The notes below the pieces were generated by a model. That model had not been told where the DNA came from. It saw only the letters and a list, made by a program, of their open reading frames with translations, and did no database searches. The translations under genes and the position numbers were made by a program. From NCBI RefSeq assembly GCF_013184075.1, contig NZ_JABEQQ010000001.1, forward strand, positions 248,001 to 312,000: a DNA stretch of 64,000 bases, in the 5' to 3' direction. Positions 24,234 through 33,554 of this stretch are shown here, piece by piece. This DNA comes from Lentilactobacillus kribbianus. GTDB lineage: Bacteria > Bacillota > Bacilli > Lactobacillales > Lactobacillaceae. Within the stretch, counting starts at the first letter, position 1. Each line of letters begins with the position of its first letter.

Positions 24234-26591
24234 ATGCTTACCCACGTTGGGGTGCGACAACTTGTAGAATTTTTATTAAAAACCGGTGACCTCAACGCTA
24301 CTTTGGGGAGTGATAATAGTCTACAAGCGGGTAGTCGCATTCACCGCAAAATCCAAAAACAACGGTCACAGTCTTATCAAGCTGAAGTACCATTGTCAGA
24401 AACGATTGACTATCTGGGAGATAACTATGTTATTAGTGGTCGGGCTGATGGTATTGACGTTGTGAATGAACAACCGTTAATTGAAGAAATTAAAACCTCA
24501 GATCGTTCCTTTGATGAACTGTCAGAAGGCACTTTGGTTCTTTATTGGGCGCAAGTCAAAGTGTATGCCTATATGTATTTAAAGGACCATCCCGGTGATC
24601 AAGTCACCCTAAAGTTGACCTATGTCCAGACCCCCGTAGAAACAATTACCGAAACCAAACAACAATTTAGTAAAGAAGTAATTGATGCCTTTTTTGCCGA
24701 TCTTTTGGCTCAATACGAACAATGGTTAAAGTTACGCAAAGAACTCAACGAACAACGAATTCACTCTGCTCAATCACTTTCATTTCCGTTTGGCCAATAC
24801 CGTCGTGGTCAACGAGAGCTAGCCGTTTCGGTCTATAAATCCATTTTCTTAGAAACGCCCCTATTAGCCGAGGCCCCTACTGGTACTGGTAAAACCATTT
24901 CGACTCTTTTTCCTACCATTAAGGCCATGGGCGAAGAATTAATTTCACGAGCTTTTTACCTAACTGCTAAGCAAAGTACCAGGCGAGTGGCCGAACAGGC
25001 GATCCAGTTAATGAGTCAAACCGGACTTACCATAAAATCCATCACCTTAACGGCTAAAGATCAAATGATTTTTGATTCCGAACAAGATTTATCTCCTGAA
25101 GAAAATCCATACATGTTAGGGTATTATGACCGCATCAAACCTGCTATTTTAGATATTATTACTAATGAGAGTCAGTTTGATAAAGTAGTGATTCAACAGT
25201 ATGCTCAAAAACACATGGTGGATCCCTTTGAATTCTCGCTAGATATTAGTTTATTTTGTGACGTCATTATTTGTGATTACAATTATTTATTCGATCCCCA
25301 AGTTCACCTCCAGCGTTTTTTTACGGCTCCCGATAAAAATAACGTTTTTTTAATCGACGAAGCCCATAATTTAGTTAAACGATCTCGGCAAATGTACTCA
25401 TCAGCATTAAGTTCTACTCCTATTAATGATTTAATGGCTGAACTCAAGCAACAACCAGCAGACAACGATGCGCTCATTAAACAATTTTCCGCCCTTAAAC
25501 GAGCTTTTTCGCGTTACGGCAAAATTGCCAAAGAAAGTGTCGACCAAGAAGTCTATCAAGCAGCGGTCGTTACTAATTTTAATAAGGCCGTGGGCAAACT
25601 GGCTGATGCTATTTCGGACTGGTTACCCAAACAAGAAAATGGGCCCAACCTAGATCACTTACTGGATTACTTTTTCGCTTGTCGGCGCTATCTTTTAATC
25701 AGCCAATACTACGAAGAAGACCGTTTTATGACCCGAGTTAGTTATAGTGAATGGGGCTATGAATTTAAACAAATTTGTCTAGATCCTAGTTATAACTTGG
25801 CAAATAGTATTGCTCTGGGCCGTTCAGCTATTTTCTTTTCAGCTACTTTAAGTCCCTTAAGTTATTATCAACGCCTCTTTGGCTTAGACGATGAAGATAG
25901 TGGAGTCCAAGCATTACCATCACCATTTGATAGCAAACACCAACAAATTGTTATCACCAATAATATTCAAACCACTTATCGTAAACGACCTGATAGTATC
26001 ACTACTATTTGTCAAACAATTATGACCATGGTAACTGCTAAACCGGGTAATTACCTTATTTTCTTTCCTTCCGGTAAATATCTCGATCAAGTTTATGAAG
26101 CCTTTAGTGCAGCCCATCCAGAAATCAACACCGTCTTGCAAACTGACCATATGAGTGAAGAAGAACGACAAACTTTTTTGAATCAATTTAATGATCAGGT
26201 TCATCCCAAGGTCGGCTTTGCTCTATTAGGTGGCATTTTTTCTGAAGGCATCGATTTAAAGGGGCAACAATTAATTGGAGTTGGAATCGTAAGTGTGGGA
26301 TTACCTCAAATCAATTCAGAAACTAATCTATTAAAAGACTATTTTGACGATCAAGTCGGTGATGGTTTTTCGTTTGCCTACCAACTACCGGGCTTTAATA
26401 ACGTTGCTCAGGCTGTGGGCCGTTTGATTAGAACCGAAAGCGATCTTGGCGTAATCGTTTTAATGGATCAACGCTTTAGCCAAACCCGCTATCGTAATAT
26501 TTACCCAACTCACTGGCAAAACGTTCAACATAGTCACGATACTAATAGCCTGCAAATAATTCTTACCAATTTCTGGAAAAATCAGGCATAA
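24234..26591 (+). CDS. DinG/XPD-type DNA helicase with N-terminal Cas4-like nuclease domain
   Basis: 785-aa fusion. Residues about 60-90 carry a PD-(D/E)XK-type site: GRADGID ... IEEIKTS, as in Cas4/RecB nucleases. The helicase has Walker A EAPTGTGKT (about 216), DEAH box LIDEAHNLV (about 377), SATLSP (about 537), and motif VI QAVGRLIR (about 725). Relatives have four Cys for a 4Fe-4S cluster between Walker A and DEAH. Here only two Cys occur there, both in FCDVIICDYN, and the usual cluster region reads SPEENPYMLGYYDR and HMVDPFEF without Cys. It probably acts in DNA repair. ATG follows GAGGAG. Confidence 0.88.
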   Translation: MLTHVGVRQLVEFLLKTGDLNATLGSDNSLQAGSRIHRKIQKQRSQSYQAEVPLSETIDYLGDNYVISGRADGIDVVNEQPLIEEIKTSDRSFDELSEGTLVLYWAQVKVYAYMYLKDHPGDQVTLKLTYVQTPVETITETKQQFSKEVIDAFFADLLAQYEQWLKLRKELNEQRIHSAQSLSFPFGQYRRGQRELAVSVYKSIFLETPLLAEAPTGTGKTISTLFPTIKAMGEELISRAFYLTAKQSTRRVAEQAIQLMSQTGLTIKSITLTAKDQMIFDSEQDLSPEENPYMLGYYDRIKPAILDIITNESQFDKVVIQQYAQKHMVDPFEFSLDISLFCDVIICDYNYLFDPQVHLQRFFTAPDKNNVFLIDEAHNLVKRSRQMYSSALSSTPINDLMAELKQQPADNDALIKQFSALKRAFSRYGKIAKESVDQEVYQAAVVTNFNKAVGKLADAISDWLPKQENGPNLDHLLDYFFACRRYLLISQYYEEDRFMTRVSYSEWGYEFKQICLDPSYNLANSIALGRSAIFFSATLSPLSYYQRLFGLDDEDSGVQALPSPFDSKHQQIVITNNIQTTYRKRPDSITTICQTIMTMVTAKPGNYLIFFPSGKYLDQVYEAFSAAHPEINTVLQTDHMSEEERQTFLNQFNDQVHPKVGFALLGGIFSEGIDLKGQQLIGVGIVSVGLPQINSETNLLKDYFDDQVGDGFSFAYQLPGFNNVAQAVGRLIRTESDLGVIVLMDQRFSQTRYRNIYPTHWQNVQHSHDTNSLQIILTNFWKNQA

Positions 26592-26663
26592 TATATAATA
26601 GTTTGGACAAATAAGTTTGAAAGTAGTTTAATTAAGAAACGCAAATAAAAGGAGTTAAACACT

Positions 26664-27248
26664 ATGACCTACCCACAATTAGATTTAGCAAACGCAACTG
26701 GTCCTAAGGCGACCATCAAAACCAATCATGGTGACATCACCATTCAACTTTTCCCAGAACAAGCACCCAAAACCGTAGAAAATTTTGTTAAGTTAGCCCA
26801 ACAAGGCTACTATGATGGCATTACTTTTCACCGGGTTATCCCTGAATTTATGATTCAAGGTGGTGATCCCACAGGAACTGGTGCTGGTGGTGAAAGTATC
26901 TATGGTGCATCTTTTGAAGATGAATTTTCACCAGAACTTTTCAACCTCAATGGCGCTTTATCAATGGCTAACGCTGGCCCTAATACCAATGGTAGTCAAT
27001 TTTTCATTGTTTCTAACGAACATATCGATAGCCGAGCTTTACCACAATTAGAAAGTGCCGGTTATCCACAAGAAATTATCGATGCCTATCAAAATGGTGG
27101 TACCCCTTGGTTAGATTTTCGTCACACTGTCTTTGGCCAAGTAATCGATGGCATGGATGTTGTTCGAGCAATATCAATGGTTCCTAAAAACGCTGCTGAT
27201 AAACCTAAAAATGACGTTATCATGCAAACCGTTACTATTAGTGAATAA
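26664..27248 (+). CDS. Peptidyl-prolyl cis-trans isomerase, cyclophilin type
   Basis: 194-aa cytoplasmic cyclophilin with no signal peptide. Catalytic-site sequence [19 protein letters not shown] (about 54-72), then [18 protein letters not shown] (about 98-115) and [14 protein letters not shown]. It helps protein folding by isomerising proline bonds. ATG follows AAAGGAG. The gene is single with its own terminator; it is somewhat longer than the 165-aa minimal type because of a surface insertion ([19 protein letters not shown]). Confidence 0.95.
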   Translation: MTYPQLDLANATGPKATIKTNHGDITIQLFPEQAPKTVENFVKLAQQGYYDGITFHRVIPEFMIQGGDPTGTGAGGESIYGASFEDEFSPELFNLNGALSMANAGPNTNGSQFFIVSNEHIDSRALPQLESAGYPQEIIDAYQNGGTPWLDFRHTVFGQVIDGMDVVRAISMVPKNAADKPKNDVIMQTVTISE

Positions 27249-27250
27249 TC

Positions 27251-27286
27251 AAAAAACGAAACGACAATTGCCGTTTCGTTTTTTTT
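27251..27286. terminator. Bidirectional terminator
   Basis: Perfect arms AAAAAACGAAACG and CGTTTCGTTTTTT around an 8-base loop, between convergent genes. Confidence 0.88.
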
Positions 27287-27288
27287 AA

Positions 27289-28341
27289 TTATTCAGTTCG
27301 GCGAGCAACACAAATACCTTCAGGAACTGAAAAGTCGCGTTGTACTACGCTTAATTGACCAGTTTGAGCATCTCGTTTAAATAACGTTGCATTATTGGAA
27401 TTTTGATGCACCACAATCAAAAGAGATTGATCATCACTGAAGTTAAAATCACGAGGAAAATCACCTAAAGTGTCAGCTAGTTGAACTAATTCAATATGAC
27501 CATTTTCATCAGTTGAAAAGACAGCAATTGTATTATTACCGCGGTTGGAAACATAAACAAACTTGCCATCTCGAGAAATTCGGACTGCCGCCGCTCCATT
27601 ATGAGCACTCCAATCGGCAGGAATAGTAGATTCTATTTGCTTAACCTTTAATTCACCGGCCTCTTCGTTATAATCAAGAACCGCTAAATTACTACTTAAT
27701 TCACCCACCAAGTAAGCAACACCTTTATGCTCATCAAAAGCAATATGACGTGGACCGTAACCTGGTTCCATTTGTAACTCAGAAACCGGGTAAAGTTTAT
27801 TATCTTCACCGATATCATAAAGATAAACTTTATCTAAACCAAGGTCACAAACTACCAAGCGACCGTCTGGCGTCACATTAGCGTAATGGGGATGAGGACC
27901 ATCAGCCTGTTCTTTTCTAGGACCTACTTGGCCAGCATCTAGTACCCGGTCTGTTAATTCAATATCACCGTTTGCTAAAATTTTATAAACACTAACCGTG
28001 GCCATATGATAGTTAGCGGTAAATAATAATTGCCGCTCTTCATCGATTGCAATATAAGCTGGATTAGTTCCTGGATCTAAATGTCGGTATAGTTCTTTAG
28101 CTGGAATTTGGTTATTTAAAACCAATACCCCGCCATGAACGTCATCCTTAATTTCTGCGTTAACAATTTTATCCACCGCGTAAATACGATGGGCTTGTGA
28201 TTCCGCTAAATAAGTCGGATTACCGGCTTGAGCAACTAAGGTTAGATTTTGCATTCGATTAGCTGTAGTATCTAGCTCTAGTTGATAAATTCCTTTACTG
28301 GTATTATGGGTATACGTACCGATTAAATATTTTTCAATCAC
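27289..28341 (-). CDS. Lactonase family protein (6-phosphogluconolactonase-like beta-propeller)
   Basis: 350-aa seven-bladed propeller protein of the YbhE/Pgl lactonase family, which opens 6-phosphogluconolactone in the oxidative pentose phosphate path. Features: YLIGTYTHNTSKGIY at the start, DGPHPHYANVTPDGR and GYGPRHIAFD in the middle, and YVSNRGNNTIAVF late, all family-typical. I chose GTG 28341 because GGAGGGG lies six bases upstream; an upstream ATG in frame has no ribosome site. Enzymatic role is inferred from the family; some members act on other lactones. Confidence 0.88.
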   Translation of the reverse strand: MIEKYLIGTYTHNTSKGIYQLELDTTANRMQNLTLVAQAGNPTYLAESQAHRIYAVDKIVNAEIKDDVHGGVLVLNNQIPAKELYRHLDPGTNPAYIAIDEERQLLFTANYHMATVSVYKILANGDIELTDRVLDAGQVGPRKEQADGPHPHYANVTPDGRLVVCDLGLDKVYLYDIGEDNKLYPVSELQMEPGYGPRHIAFDEHKGVAYLVGELSSNLAVLDYNEEAGELKVKQIESTIPADWSAHNGAAAVRISRDGKFVYVSNRGNNTIAVFSTDENGHIELVQLADTLGDFPRDFNFSDDQSLLIVVHQNSNNATLFKRDAQTGQLSVVQRDFSVPEGICVARRTE

Positions 28342-28427
28342 TAAAATCCCCTCCAATATCTTTAACAATTTCATTATGCCACAAGTAGATTGAAGCGGTA
28401 TCATTTATTCTCAGAAAGGTCGTTTTT

Positions 28428-28934
28428 ATGTCATTATTTGAACAATATCATCCCGTGTTAACCCCTAACTACAAACTGGATTGGTTAACTAAAACCCCCG
28501 TTGTCGAAATGTTAAATTCTTTTAACCTGAAAACCACTATTCATACCATCGATTTTAATTTACCCACCGAAGTAAATCACATCATTACTTTCGTTAATCA
28601 AACCATGAGTCAGGTAATGAATGAACAAGAGTTAACCTGGGCGATTACTGATCGTCATACCAATGCTTTCTTAGGAATTGTAAAAATCACTCAATTAACT
28701 GAGCCCGTCGCTACTATTTCATATGTAATGTTTACTGATAACCGTAAAACTTTAGCCGAAGTATTACAACGAGTAGTTTTATTTATTCAGGATCATTTTG
28801 TTGCTACTAGTATCCAGGTGTTTTTACCCAATGACCAAAATCCTTTAACCACCAACCAATTAGTGGCTATCCAGTTAGGCTTTCAGCCTCAAGGGGCCCA
28901 ACTTTCCTGGATTTTAGAGTTACCATTCGAGTAA
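28428..28934 (+). CDS. GNAT-like acetyltransferase
   Basis: 168-aa protein with a weak GNAT pattern: ELTWAITDRHTNAFLGIVKI, then ISYVMFTDNR, then a helix and LVAIQLGFQPQG near the end, matching the RimJ/RimL-type order. The acetyl-CoA loop (Q/R-x-x-G-x-G/A) is not clear, so catalytic activity is uncertain. ATG 28428 follows AGAAAGGTCG. It is divergent from the lactonase gene and upstream of perR. Confidence 0.62.
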   Translation: MSLFEQYHPVLTPNYKLDWLTKTPVVEMLNSFNLKTTIHTIDFNLPTEVNHIITFVNQTMSQVMNEQELTWAITDRHTNAFLGIVKITQLTEPVATISYVMFTDNRKTLAEVLQRVVLFIQDHFVATSIQVFLPNDQNPLTTNQLVAIQLGFQPQGAQLSWILELPFE

Positions 28935-29019
28935 CAAAATTTGAAATTTAACGATAATGAGTCTAAACTGGGGCTAAATTAGTAATTAAACAGTCAAAGC
29001 TTTATGGGAGAACCTATCA

Positions 29020-29484
29020 ATGAGTGACAATCCGTTAGAAGCAGCAATTCAACATCTAAAGCAGAGTGGTGTCAGAATGACCCCACAGCGTAAATTTATT
29101 TTAGAATATCTAATTACGCACCATAACCACCCAACGGTAGAAACTATTTATGCCGGTGTCGATAACAAGCTACCTAATTTGAGTTTGGCTACCGTTTATA
29201 ACACCCTCAAATTACTAGTGGAAAATGATTTGGTGATTGAACTGCCAGCCACTGAAAATGATACTAGTCTTCACTATGATTATTTTGGGGTCCCTCATTT
29301 TCATGCTATCTGTGAAAATTGCGGTAAAATTACCGATATTTTTGTCGATGAATACAAAAATATTAATCAAAATTTGATTAACTTAACTAAGCAACAATCA
29401 GGTTATTGGGTTAACAACAGCCAGTTTGAAGTTTATGGTTATTGCCCAGAATGTCAAAAAAAATTACAACTAAATAACAATTAA
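29020..29484 (+). CDS. perR: Fur-family peroxide regulator, PerR type
   Basis: 154-aa metalloregulator. The N-terminal winged helix has RMTPQRKFILEYL and the recognition helix LSLATVYNTLKLL. The regulatory metal ligands match PerR: H37, D87, H93, H95 and D106 (Asp at the D85 and D104 positions of Bacillus PerR). The structural zinc site is C98, C101, C142 and C145. Such proteins repress peroxide-defence and metal genes with Mn or Fe and are inactivated by His oxidation. ATG follows ATGGGAG. A PerR box was not found at its own promoter. Confidence 0.88.
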   Translation: MSDNPLEAAIQHLKQSGVRMTPQRKFILEYLITHHNHPTVETIYAGVDNKLPNLSLATVYNTLKLLVENDLVIELPATENDTSLHYDYFGVPHFHAICENCGKITDIFVDEYKNINQNLINLTKQQSGYWVNNSQFEVYGYCPECQKKLQLNNN

Positions 29485-29549
29485 TTATTCACTTTTAGTT
29501 GTATAACAATTTGTTATCAAGATTTAATATGATTGATAACTTCTATGCT

Positions 29550-29593
29550 AAACCCCTTGTAGCATGCAATTACGCGGAATAAGGGGTTTTTTT
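29550..29593 (+). terminator. Terminator after perR
   Basis: AAACCCCTT and AAGGGGTTT arms with a 22-base loop, then TTTTTTT. Confidence 0.7.
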
Positions 29594-29598
29594 AACGC

Positions 29599-29627
29599 TT
29601 GTAATCATCACTAAATGTGCGTATATT
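29599..29627 (+). promoter_or_regulatory. Promoter of the amidase gene
   Basis: TTGTAA (29599-29604), 17 bases, TATATT (29622-29627). Confidence 0.7.
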
Positions 29628-29698
29628 TTACTTCGTTAGAGATAAACTCGAAATTTTAAAAATTGCTTGCTGTTTAACATGTTGGAGGAAATTAATCC

Positions 29699-30952
29699 GT
29701 GAAAAAACAAAACATCTGTACAACCTTGGCCACCATAGTCTTGGCCACTGTTGGTTTGGCATTTGGTACCACCCAAGTTGCCCAAGCTAGCTCTGTGAAT
29801 AATTATATTAGTAGCAAAAACATCAAGCCCGCCAAAATCACCTCTGCTGTTTGGAAGGGATTTCCCAAGTATAAGTACCGTCATGGGAAAGGTAAGCCGG
29901 AAGGTGTGGTTGTTCACGAAACGGCCAATAATAATTCTACCCTCTATAATGAAGTAGCTTATATGAAACGAAACTACAAGAACGCTTTTGTTCATTCATT
30001 TGTTGATGGTAGTAAAATTGTCAATATCGCCAACACCGATTATCTTTCTTGGGGCGTTGGCTATCCTGGTAATGCCCGTTTTATTCAGTTTGAACAAGTG
30101 CGCGTCCACAGTAAAAGTGCCTTCGCCCACGAAATCGCTAATTCGGCATACTATACCGCTTACCTTTTGAATAAATACAACTTAAAACCTAACGATGCTG
30201 CTTATGATGGCAATGGTACCGTTTGGTCTCATCAGTCTGTAGCTAAACACTTAGGTGGATCTGATCATACTGATCCTGTGGATTATTACAAGTCCAACGG
30301 TAAGAAATATTTTGGCTCAGCTTATACCATGTCGGAGTTTTATAAATTAGTCAAAAGTTATTATAACAATCTTCATGGTTCTTCTAACAATGGGTCAATA
30401 ACTTCTCATAATAACAACTCCAAGTTACAAAAGGCCACTTATGTTAGTGGCACTGGTAATGAAGTTGCTAAAGTAACTAAAACATACAAAAATAATGTTT
30501 TATACAATCACCTCAAAAAAACTCGGAAAAATGTCAAATCTTACAAATGGCCTAAAAATGTTAAGGCTGGAAGTAAGGTATGGGTAGATCAACGAGCCAC
30601 TCGGACTGATCATTCTCAATGGTACCGTATTCGTTTTTCTGCTAGTAATAAAGCTAAGCGCTACTGGGTTTACAATAAGTCCGTTCAGTTCCCTAGCGCT
30701 TCTTATAAAGCAAGTAGTCAAACGTTAAGGATTAAAGATAATGTCAACGATTATACTAGAGATCACGTTTTTGACACTCACCTTTTATCCAAAAAGGTAA
30801 CTAACTTGAAATATCTAGGCGGCCAAACTTATACGGCTGATGCCGCTGCTACCATTACTGATAACTCTGGTAAATTTAAAACTTACTATCGTATCTATAT
30901 TAATGATAAAGCCCAATGGATTTATGCTAACGAAACTACTAATTCCTATTAA
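29699..30952 (+). CDS. Secreted N-acetylmuramoyl-L-alanine amidase with GW-like modules
   Basis: 417-aa protein with GTG start eight bases after TTGGAGGAA. Signal peptide ends at AQA-SS near 31. Amidase_2 domain about 60-205: the zinc ligands are in GVVVHETAN and WSHQSVAKHLGG, with HTDP at the third site. From about 235 to the end are two GW/SH3-like wall-binding modules with WVDQRATRTDHSQWYRIRF and YYRIYINDKAQWIYAN. It cuts the amide between MurNAc and L-Ala in peptidoglycan, so it is an autolysin. The module is related to the N-terminal region of DacA at 16026. Confidence 0.92.
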   Translation: MKKQNICTTLATIVLATVGLAFGTTQVAQASSVNNYISSKNIKPAKITSAVWKGFPKYKYRHGKGKPEGVVVHETANNNSTLYNEVAYMKRNYKNAFVHSFVDGSKIVNIANTDYLSWGVGYPGNARFIQFEQVRVHSKSAFAHEIANSAYYTAYLLNKYNLKPNDAAYDGNGTVWSHQSVAKHLGGSDHTDPVDYYKSNGKKYFGSAYTMSEFYKLVKSYYNNLHGSSNNGSITSHNNNSKLQKATYVSGTGNEVAKVTKTYKNNVLYNHLKKTRKNVKSYKWPKNVKAGSKVWVDQRATRTDHSQWYRIRFSASNKAKRYWVYNKSVQFPSASYKASSQTLRIKDNVNDYTRDHVFDTHLLSKKVTNLKYLGGQTYTADAAATITDNSGKFKTYYRIYINDKAQWIYANETTNSY

Positions 30953-30955
30953 ATA

Positions 30956-30988
30956 AAAAAGACCGCCAATTTAATGGTGGTCTTTTTG
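30956..30988. terminator. Bidirectional terminator
   Basis: AAAAAGACCGCCA pairs with TGGTGGTCTTTTT (one G-T), between convergent genes. Confidence 0.85.
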
Positions 30989-31744
30989 TTTATTTATTTT
31001 GTTCTGCCATCGCCGGCTAATAATTATTGTCGTCATAGGAATAATTAAAATAACCCCTAATAATGCAATTAAAATGGCTACTAACTCCGTCACAAACACC
31101 TTATCGTTAATAATCACGCCCCAAGAATAATTTAAGCTATTTAGCCAAATGAAGAGGCCCAATGAGCTCCCAAAAAAGCCAAAAAATAGGGTATTTAGCG
31201 CGGTACCGATAATTTGTTGACCGATTTGACTACCATCTTTTCTAAGTTGGGAGGCCGTAATTTGTGGATGCTGGGCTGTAATTTCAGTTAAACCAGAGGC
31301 AATGGCAATCGCTGCCTCACTAATGGCTCCTAATGAACTCAGTAAAGCCGTCACCATCGCCACTTGTTGAAAACTAATGCCTAATAAAATTGATAATCCT
31401 TCTAATTCATCACTATCTTCTAGGCCAAAACCACCTAAAGCTGCCCATTTAGTAATCACAACAATCAAAATCAACAGAATAAGTAAAACGACCAAAGAAG
31501 CCCCAAAAGCCACCATCGATGCTTCGTCACTGGCACTACTCCAAAAGATAGTAATTGCCAATAAAACCACACTGGCTACTATCCCTACCACTAACGGATT
31601 GAGTTGAAAAGAAATCAGTACAATTGCAAAAAACAAAATGCCAAAATTAACCAATAAGCTTAAAAAGGCACTGACCCCTTCTTGACCCCCTACTACTAAC
31701 ATTAAGATTAGTAAGATCAACCATAAGACCGTAATACTACCCAT
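30971..31744 (-). CDS. YibE/F family membrane protein (second of pair)
   Basis: 257-aa protein with about seven membrane segments. YibE/F core sequence is seen in MVTALLSSLGAISEAAIAIASGL and a conserved GxQIIGTALNTLFFGF. It lacks the N-terminal soluble part present in its upstream neighbour. The two genes overlap by 8 bases; ATG 31744 follows GGGAGGA. The molecular function of the family is unknown. In lactobacilli the two proteins usually occur as a pair and probably form one complex. Confidence 0.86.
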   Translation of the reverse strand: MGSITVLWLILLILMLVVGGQEGVSAFLSLLVNFGILFFAIVLISFQLNPLVVGIVASVVLLAITIFWSSASDEASMVAFGASLVVLLILLILIVVITKWAALGGFGLEDSDELEGLSILLGISFQQVAMVTALLSSLGAISEAAIAIASGLTEITAQHPQITASQLRKDGSQIGQQIIGTALNTLFFGFFGSSLGLFIWLNSLNYSWGVIINDKVFVTELVAILIALLGVILIIPMTTIIISRRWQNKINKQKDHH

Positions 31745-32840
31745 TTTCCGATCCTCCCGTCTTGAGCCACCAGCTAGTCAACAAACTTGCAAAGATGACC
31801 GTTAAAACAATTCCAATAGCGCTAATTAAAGTTGAAGCCATGCCCAGTGACATGTTCATCGCAAATGAATACACCCAAGTATTACCATTTCGCAAATAAA
31901 CTAGGGTCATTGGTAAGGTTGCCGCCATAAAAATGAAAAACAAAACATTAACTAGTGGTCCCATAATCGCTCGGCCAATTTGATTTCCCGATCGATAAAT
32001 TTGTCGCCCGGTTAACTCTGGTCGTTCTTGTTTTAAGGCCACAAGTGACGCGATGATATCGGTCGCAACATCCATTGCTGCTCCCAAGACCCCGATTAAA
32101 ACTTGCGCCACAAATAGTGGTTTCGGTGGTTGAGTTACATAAGCCATCGATTCATAATAAATTCCCTTTGCATCAGTCATTACAATAACTAATTGACTCA
32201 AACCCACGGCCACTCCAGTTGCCAAAACCACCGCTGCCATAGTGATTAACATTTGCCGGTTCCAACCAATCACTAACCATAAAGTAATAAAACAAAAGAT
32301 CAAAGCTAACGTGGCAAACAACAAGATAACATGATCGCCAGATTTAGCTGCATTAATTTTAATCGCCACTATAAATAAGCCCGTATTAATCAAAATACTA
32401 ATAATAGCCAATAAGCCCCCACTTTTAAGCCCAAATAGCATCACCATTAAAGCTAGTACGGTTAAAAACCAAATTGGCGTATCTCGTTTAGCTCCCTTAA
32501 CGGTGGCATGTAGTCGTGGCTTAGTATGTAATGTAATAAAAACATGCTCTCCTATTCGATAAGGTTGATCTAAGCCCCTTGAATCAGAATAAGTATTAGT
32601 AACTCTTAACTGTTTTCCTTGATACTCACCGTTGGTAATGACACCCGTTAATAATTGAGAATGTTCATGATCAACATTATTAAAATCATCCACTACTTTT
32701 TGGGAGTGTGCTTGACTGATCTTGGTAATTTTAAAGAGTGGTTGCTGGTACAATTCATCATCATGATTAACTAAAATCAAACTAATAATTGCTAGTACTA
32801 CCACAATAATTAACGTCCACCACTTTGTTTTTTTTAGCAT
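31737..32840 (-). CDS. YibE/F family membrane protein (first of pair)
   Basis: 367-aa protein with an N-terminal membrane anchor (about 8-25), an external soluble domain of about 95 residues, and then about seven membrane segments. The YibE/F stretch includes VLIGVLGAAMDVATDIIASL, with the family's Asp-rich glycine motif, and RSGNQIGRAIMGPLVN. The first and second proteins share this ...GxQIG... motif, showing they are paralogues. The start context (AGAAAGCTG) is weak. Confidence 0.87.
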   Translation of the reverse strand: MLKKTKWWTLIIVVVLAIISLILVNHDDELYQQPLFKITKISQAHSQKVVDDFNNVDHEHSQLLTGVITNGEYQGKQLRVTNTYSDSRGLDQPYRIGEHVFITLHTKPRLHATVKGAKRDTPIWFLTVLALMVMLFGLKSGGLLAIISILINTGLFIVAIKINAAKSGDHVILLFATLALIFCFITLWLVIGWNRQMLITMAAVVLATGVAVGLSQLVIVMTDAKGIYYESMAYVTQPPKPLFVAQVLIGVLGAAMDVATDIIASLVALKQERPELTGRQIYRSGNQIGRAIMGPLVNVLFFIFMAATLPMTLVYLRNGNTWVYSFAMNMSLGMASTLISAIGIVLTVIFASLLTSWWLKTGGSENG

Positions 32841-32920
32841 AATTAATCAGCTTTCTACTTTGAATAATTTCATTTTAGCACTTTCAAGATTGATCACCGT
32901 AGCTTTTACCCATCATTATA

Positions 32921-32957
32921 AAAAAATAAGGGTACCGATGGACTCGGTCCCTTATTT
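32921..32957 (-). terminator. Terminator of the second universal stress gene
   Basis: On the minus strand AAATAAGGGACCGA pairs with TCGGTACCCTTATTT (one bulge) and ends in T-rich sequence. Confidence 0.8.
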
Positions 32958-32961
32958 GCGC

Positions 32962-33408
32962 TTATTCTCGGCCATCTGCTGGGGTTTCCACCACCAATAC
33001 GTTGGTGGTAGAATGGCGAACTACATATTCGGTAGTGGAACCTAAAAAGGCTCGTGAAATACCATTTACCCCGGATTTACCCATAATGGTTAAAGTAGTT
33101 TCCAATTTTTCTGGTAAAATTTCGGCAATTTGAATTTTAGGTACTCCGACCACAAAATGAGTTTCTACCGGGACATTGGCCGCTTCAATTTCACGGCGGG
33201 CCTTAGCTAATTCTTTGTTGGCACCATCTTCTAAATGCCCCATCACGTCTTGGCCCATGGCTACCCCGTATTGAATGTAAGTTTGATCAACGACCACAAA
33301 AACCACATGCAAGGTGGCTTTATGCACTTGAGCTTGCAAAATGGCTTCTTTGACCGCCAATTCTGCGTTTTCGCTACCATCTATCGGAACTAAAATATTT
33401 TTATACAT
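32962..33408 (-). CDS. Universal stress protein, UspA family (ATP-binding type)
   Basis: 148-aa single Usp domain: ILVPIDGSENAELAV at the start, and the ATP loop GKSGVNGISRAFLGSTT near 111-127, which fits G-2x-G-9x-GST. It is shorter than the copy at 3981 and lacks the basic tail. ATG 33408 follows GGAGGTCG. Role in stress survival is from the family only. Confidence 0.92.
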   Translation of the reverse strand: MYKNILVPIDGSENAELAVKEAILQAQVHKATLHVVFVVVDQTYIQYGVAMGQDVMGHLEDGANKELAKARREIEAANVPVETHFVVGVPKIQIAEILPEKLETTLTIMGKSGVNGISRAFLGSTTEYVVRHSTTNVLVVETPADGRE

Positions 33409-33554
33409 AATCTCGACCTCCGGATGATCTATTTACTTTCAGTATAACATCGAAAAATTGAGGACCGAATTTTAACGCTTTCCTTTGATTATTATTAGTC
33501 GCAACCGGAGTTTGTGATATGATTAAAAATATCATAAATAATGGGGTAATAAAT

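Noticed and set aside
29513-29540. Perfect inverted repeat GTTATCAA-N12-TTGATAAC downstream of perR
   Set aside because: It lies between the perR stop and its terminator, not at a promoter. The half-sites are in the opposite orientation to a Fur box. It could be a weak hairpin, but there is no T tract.
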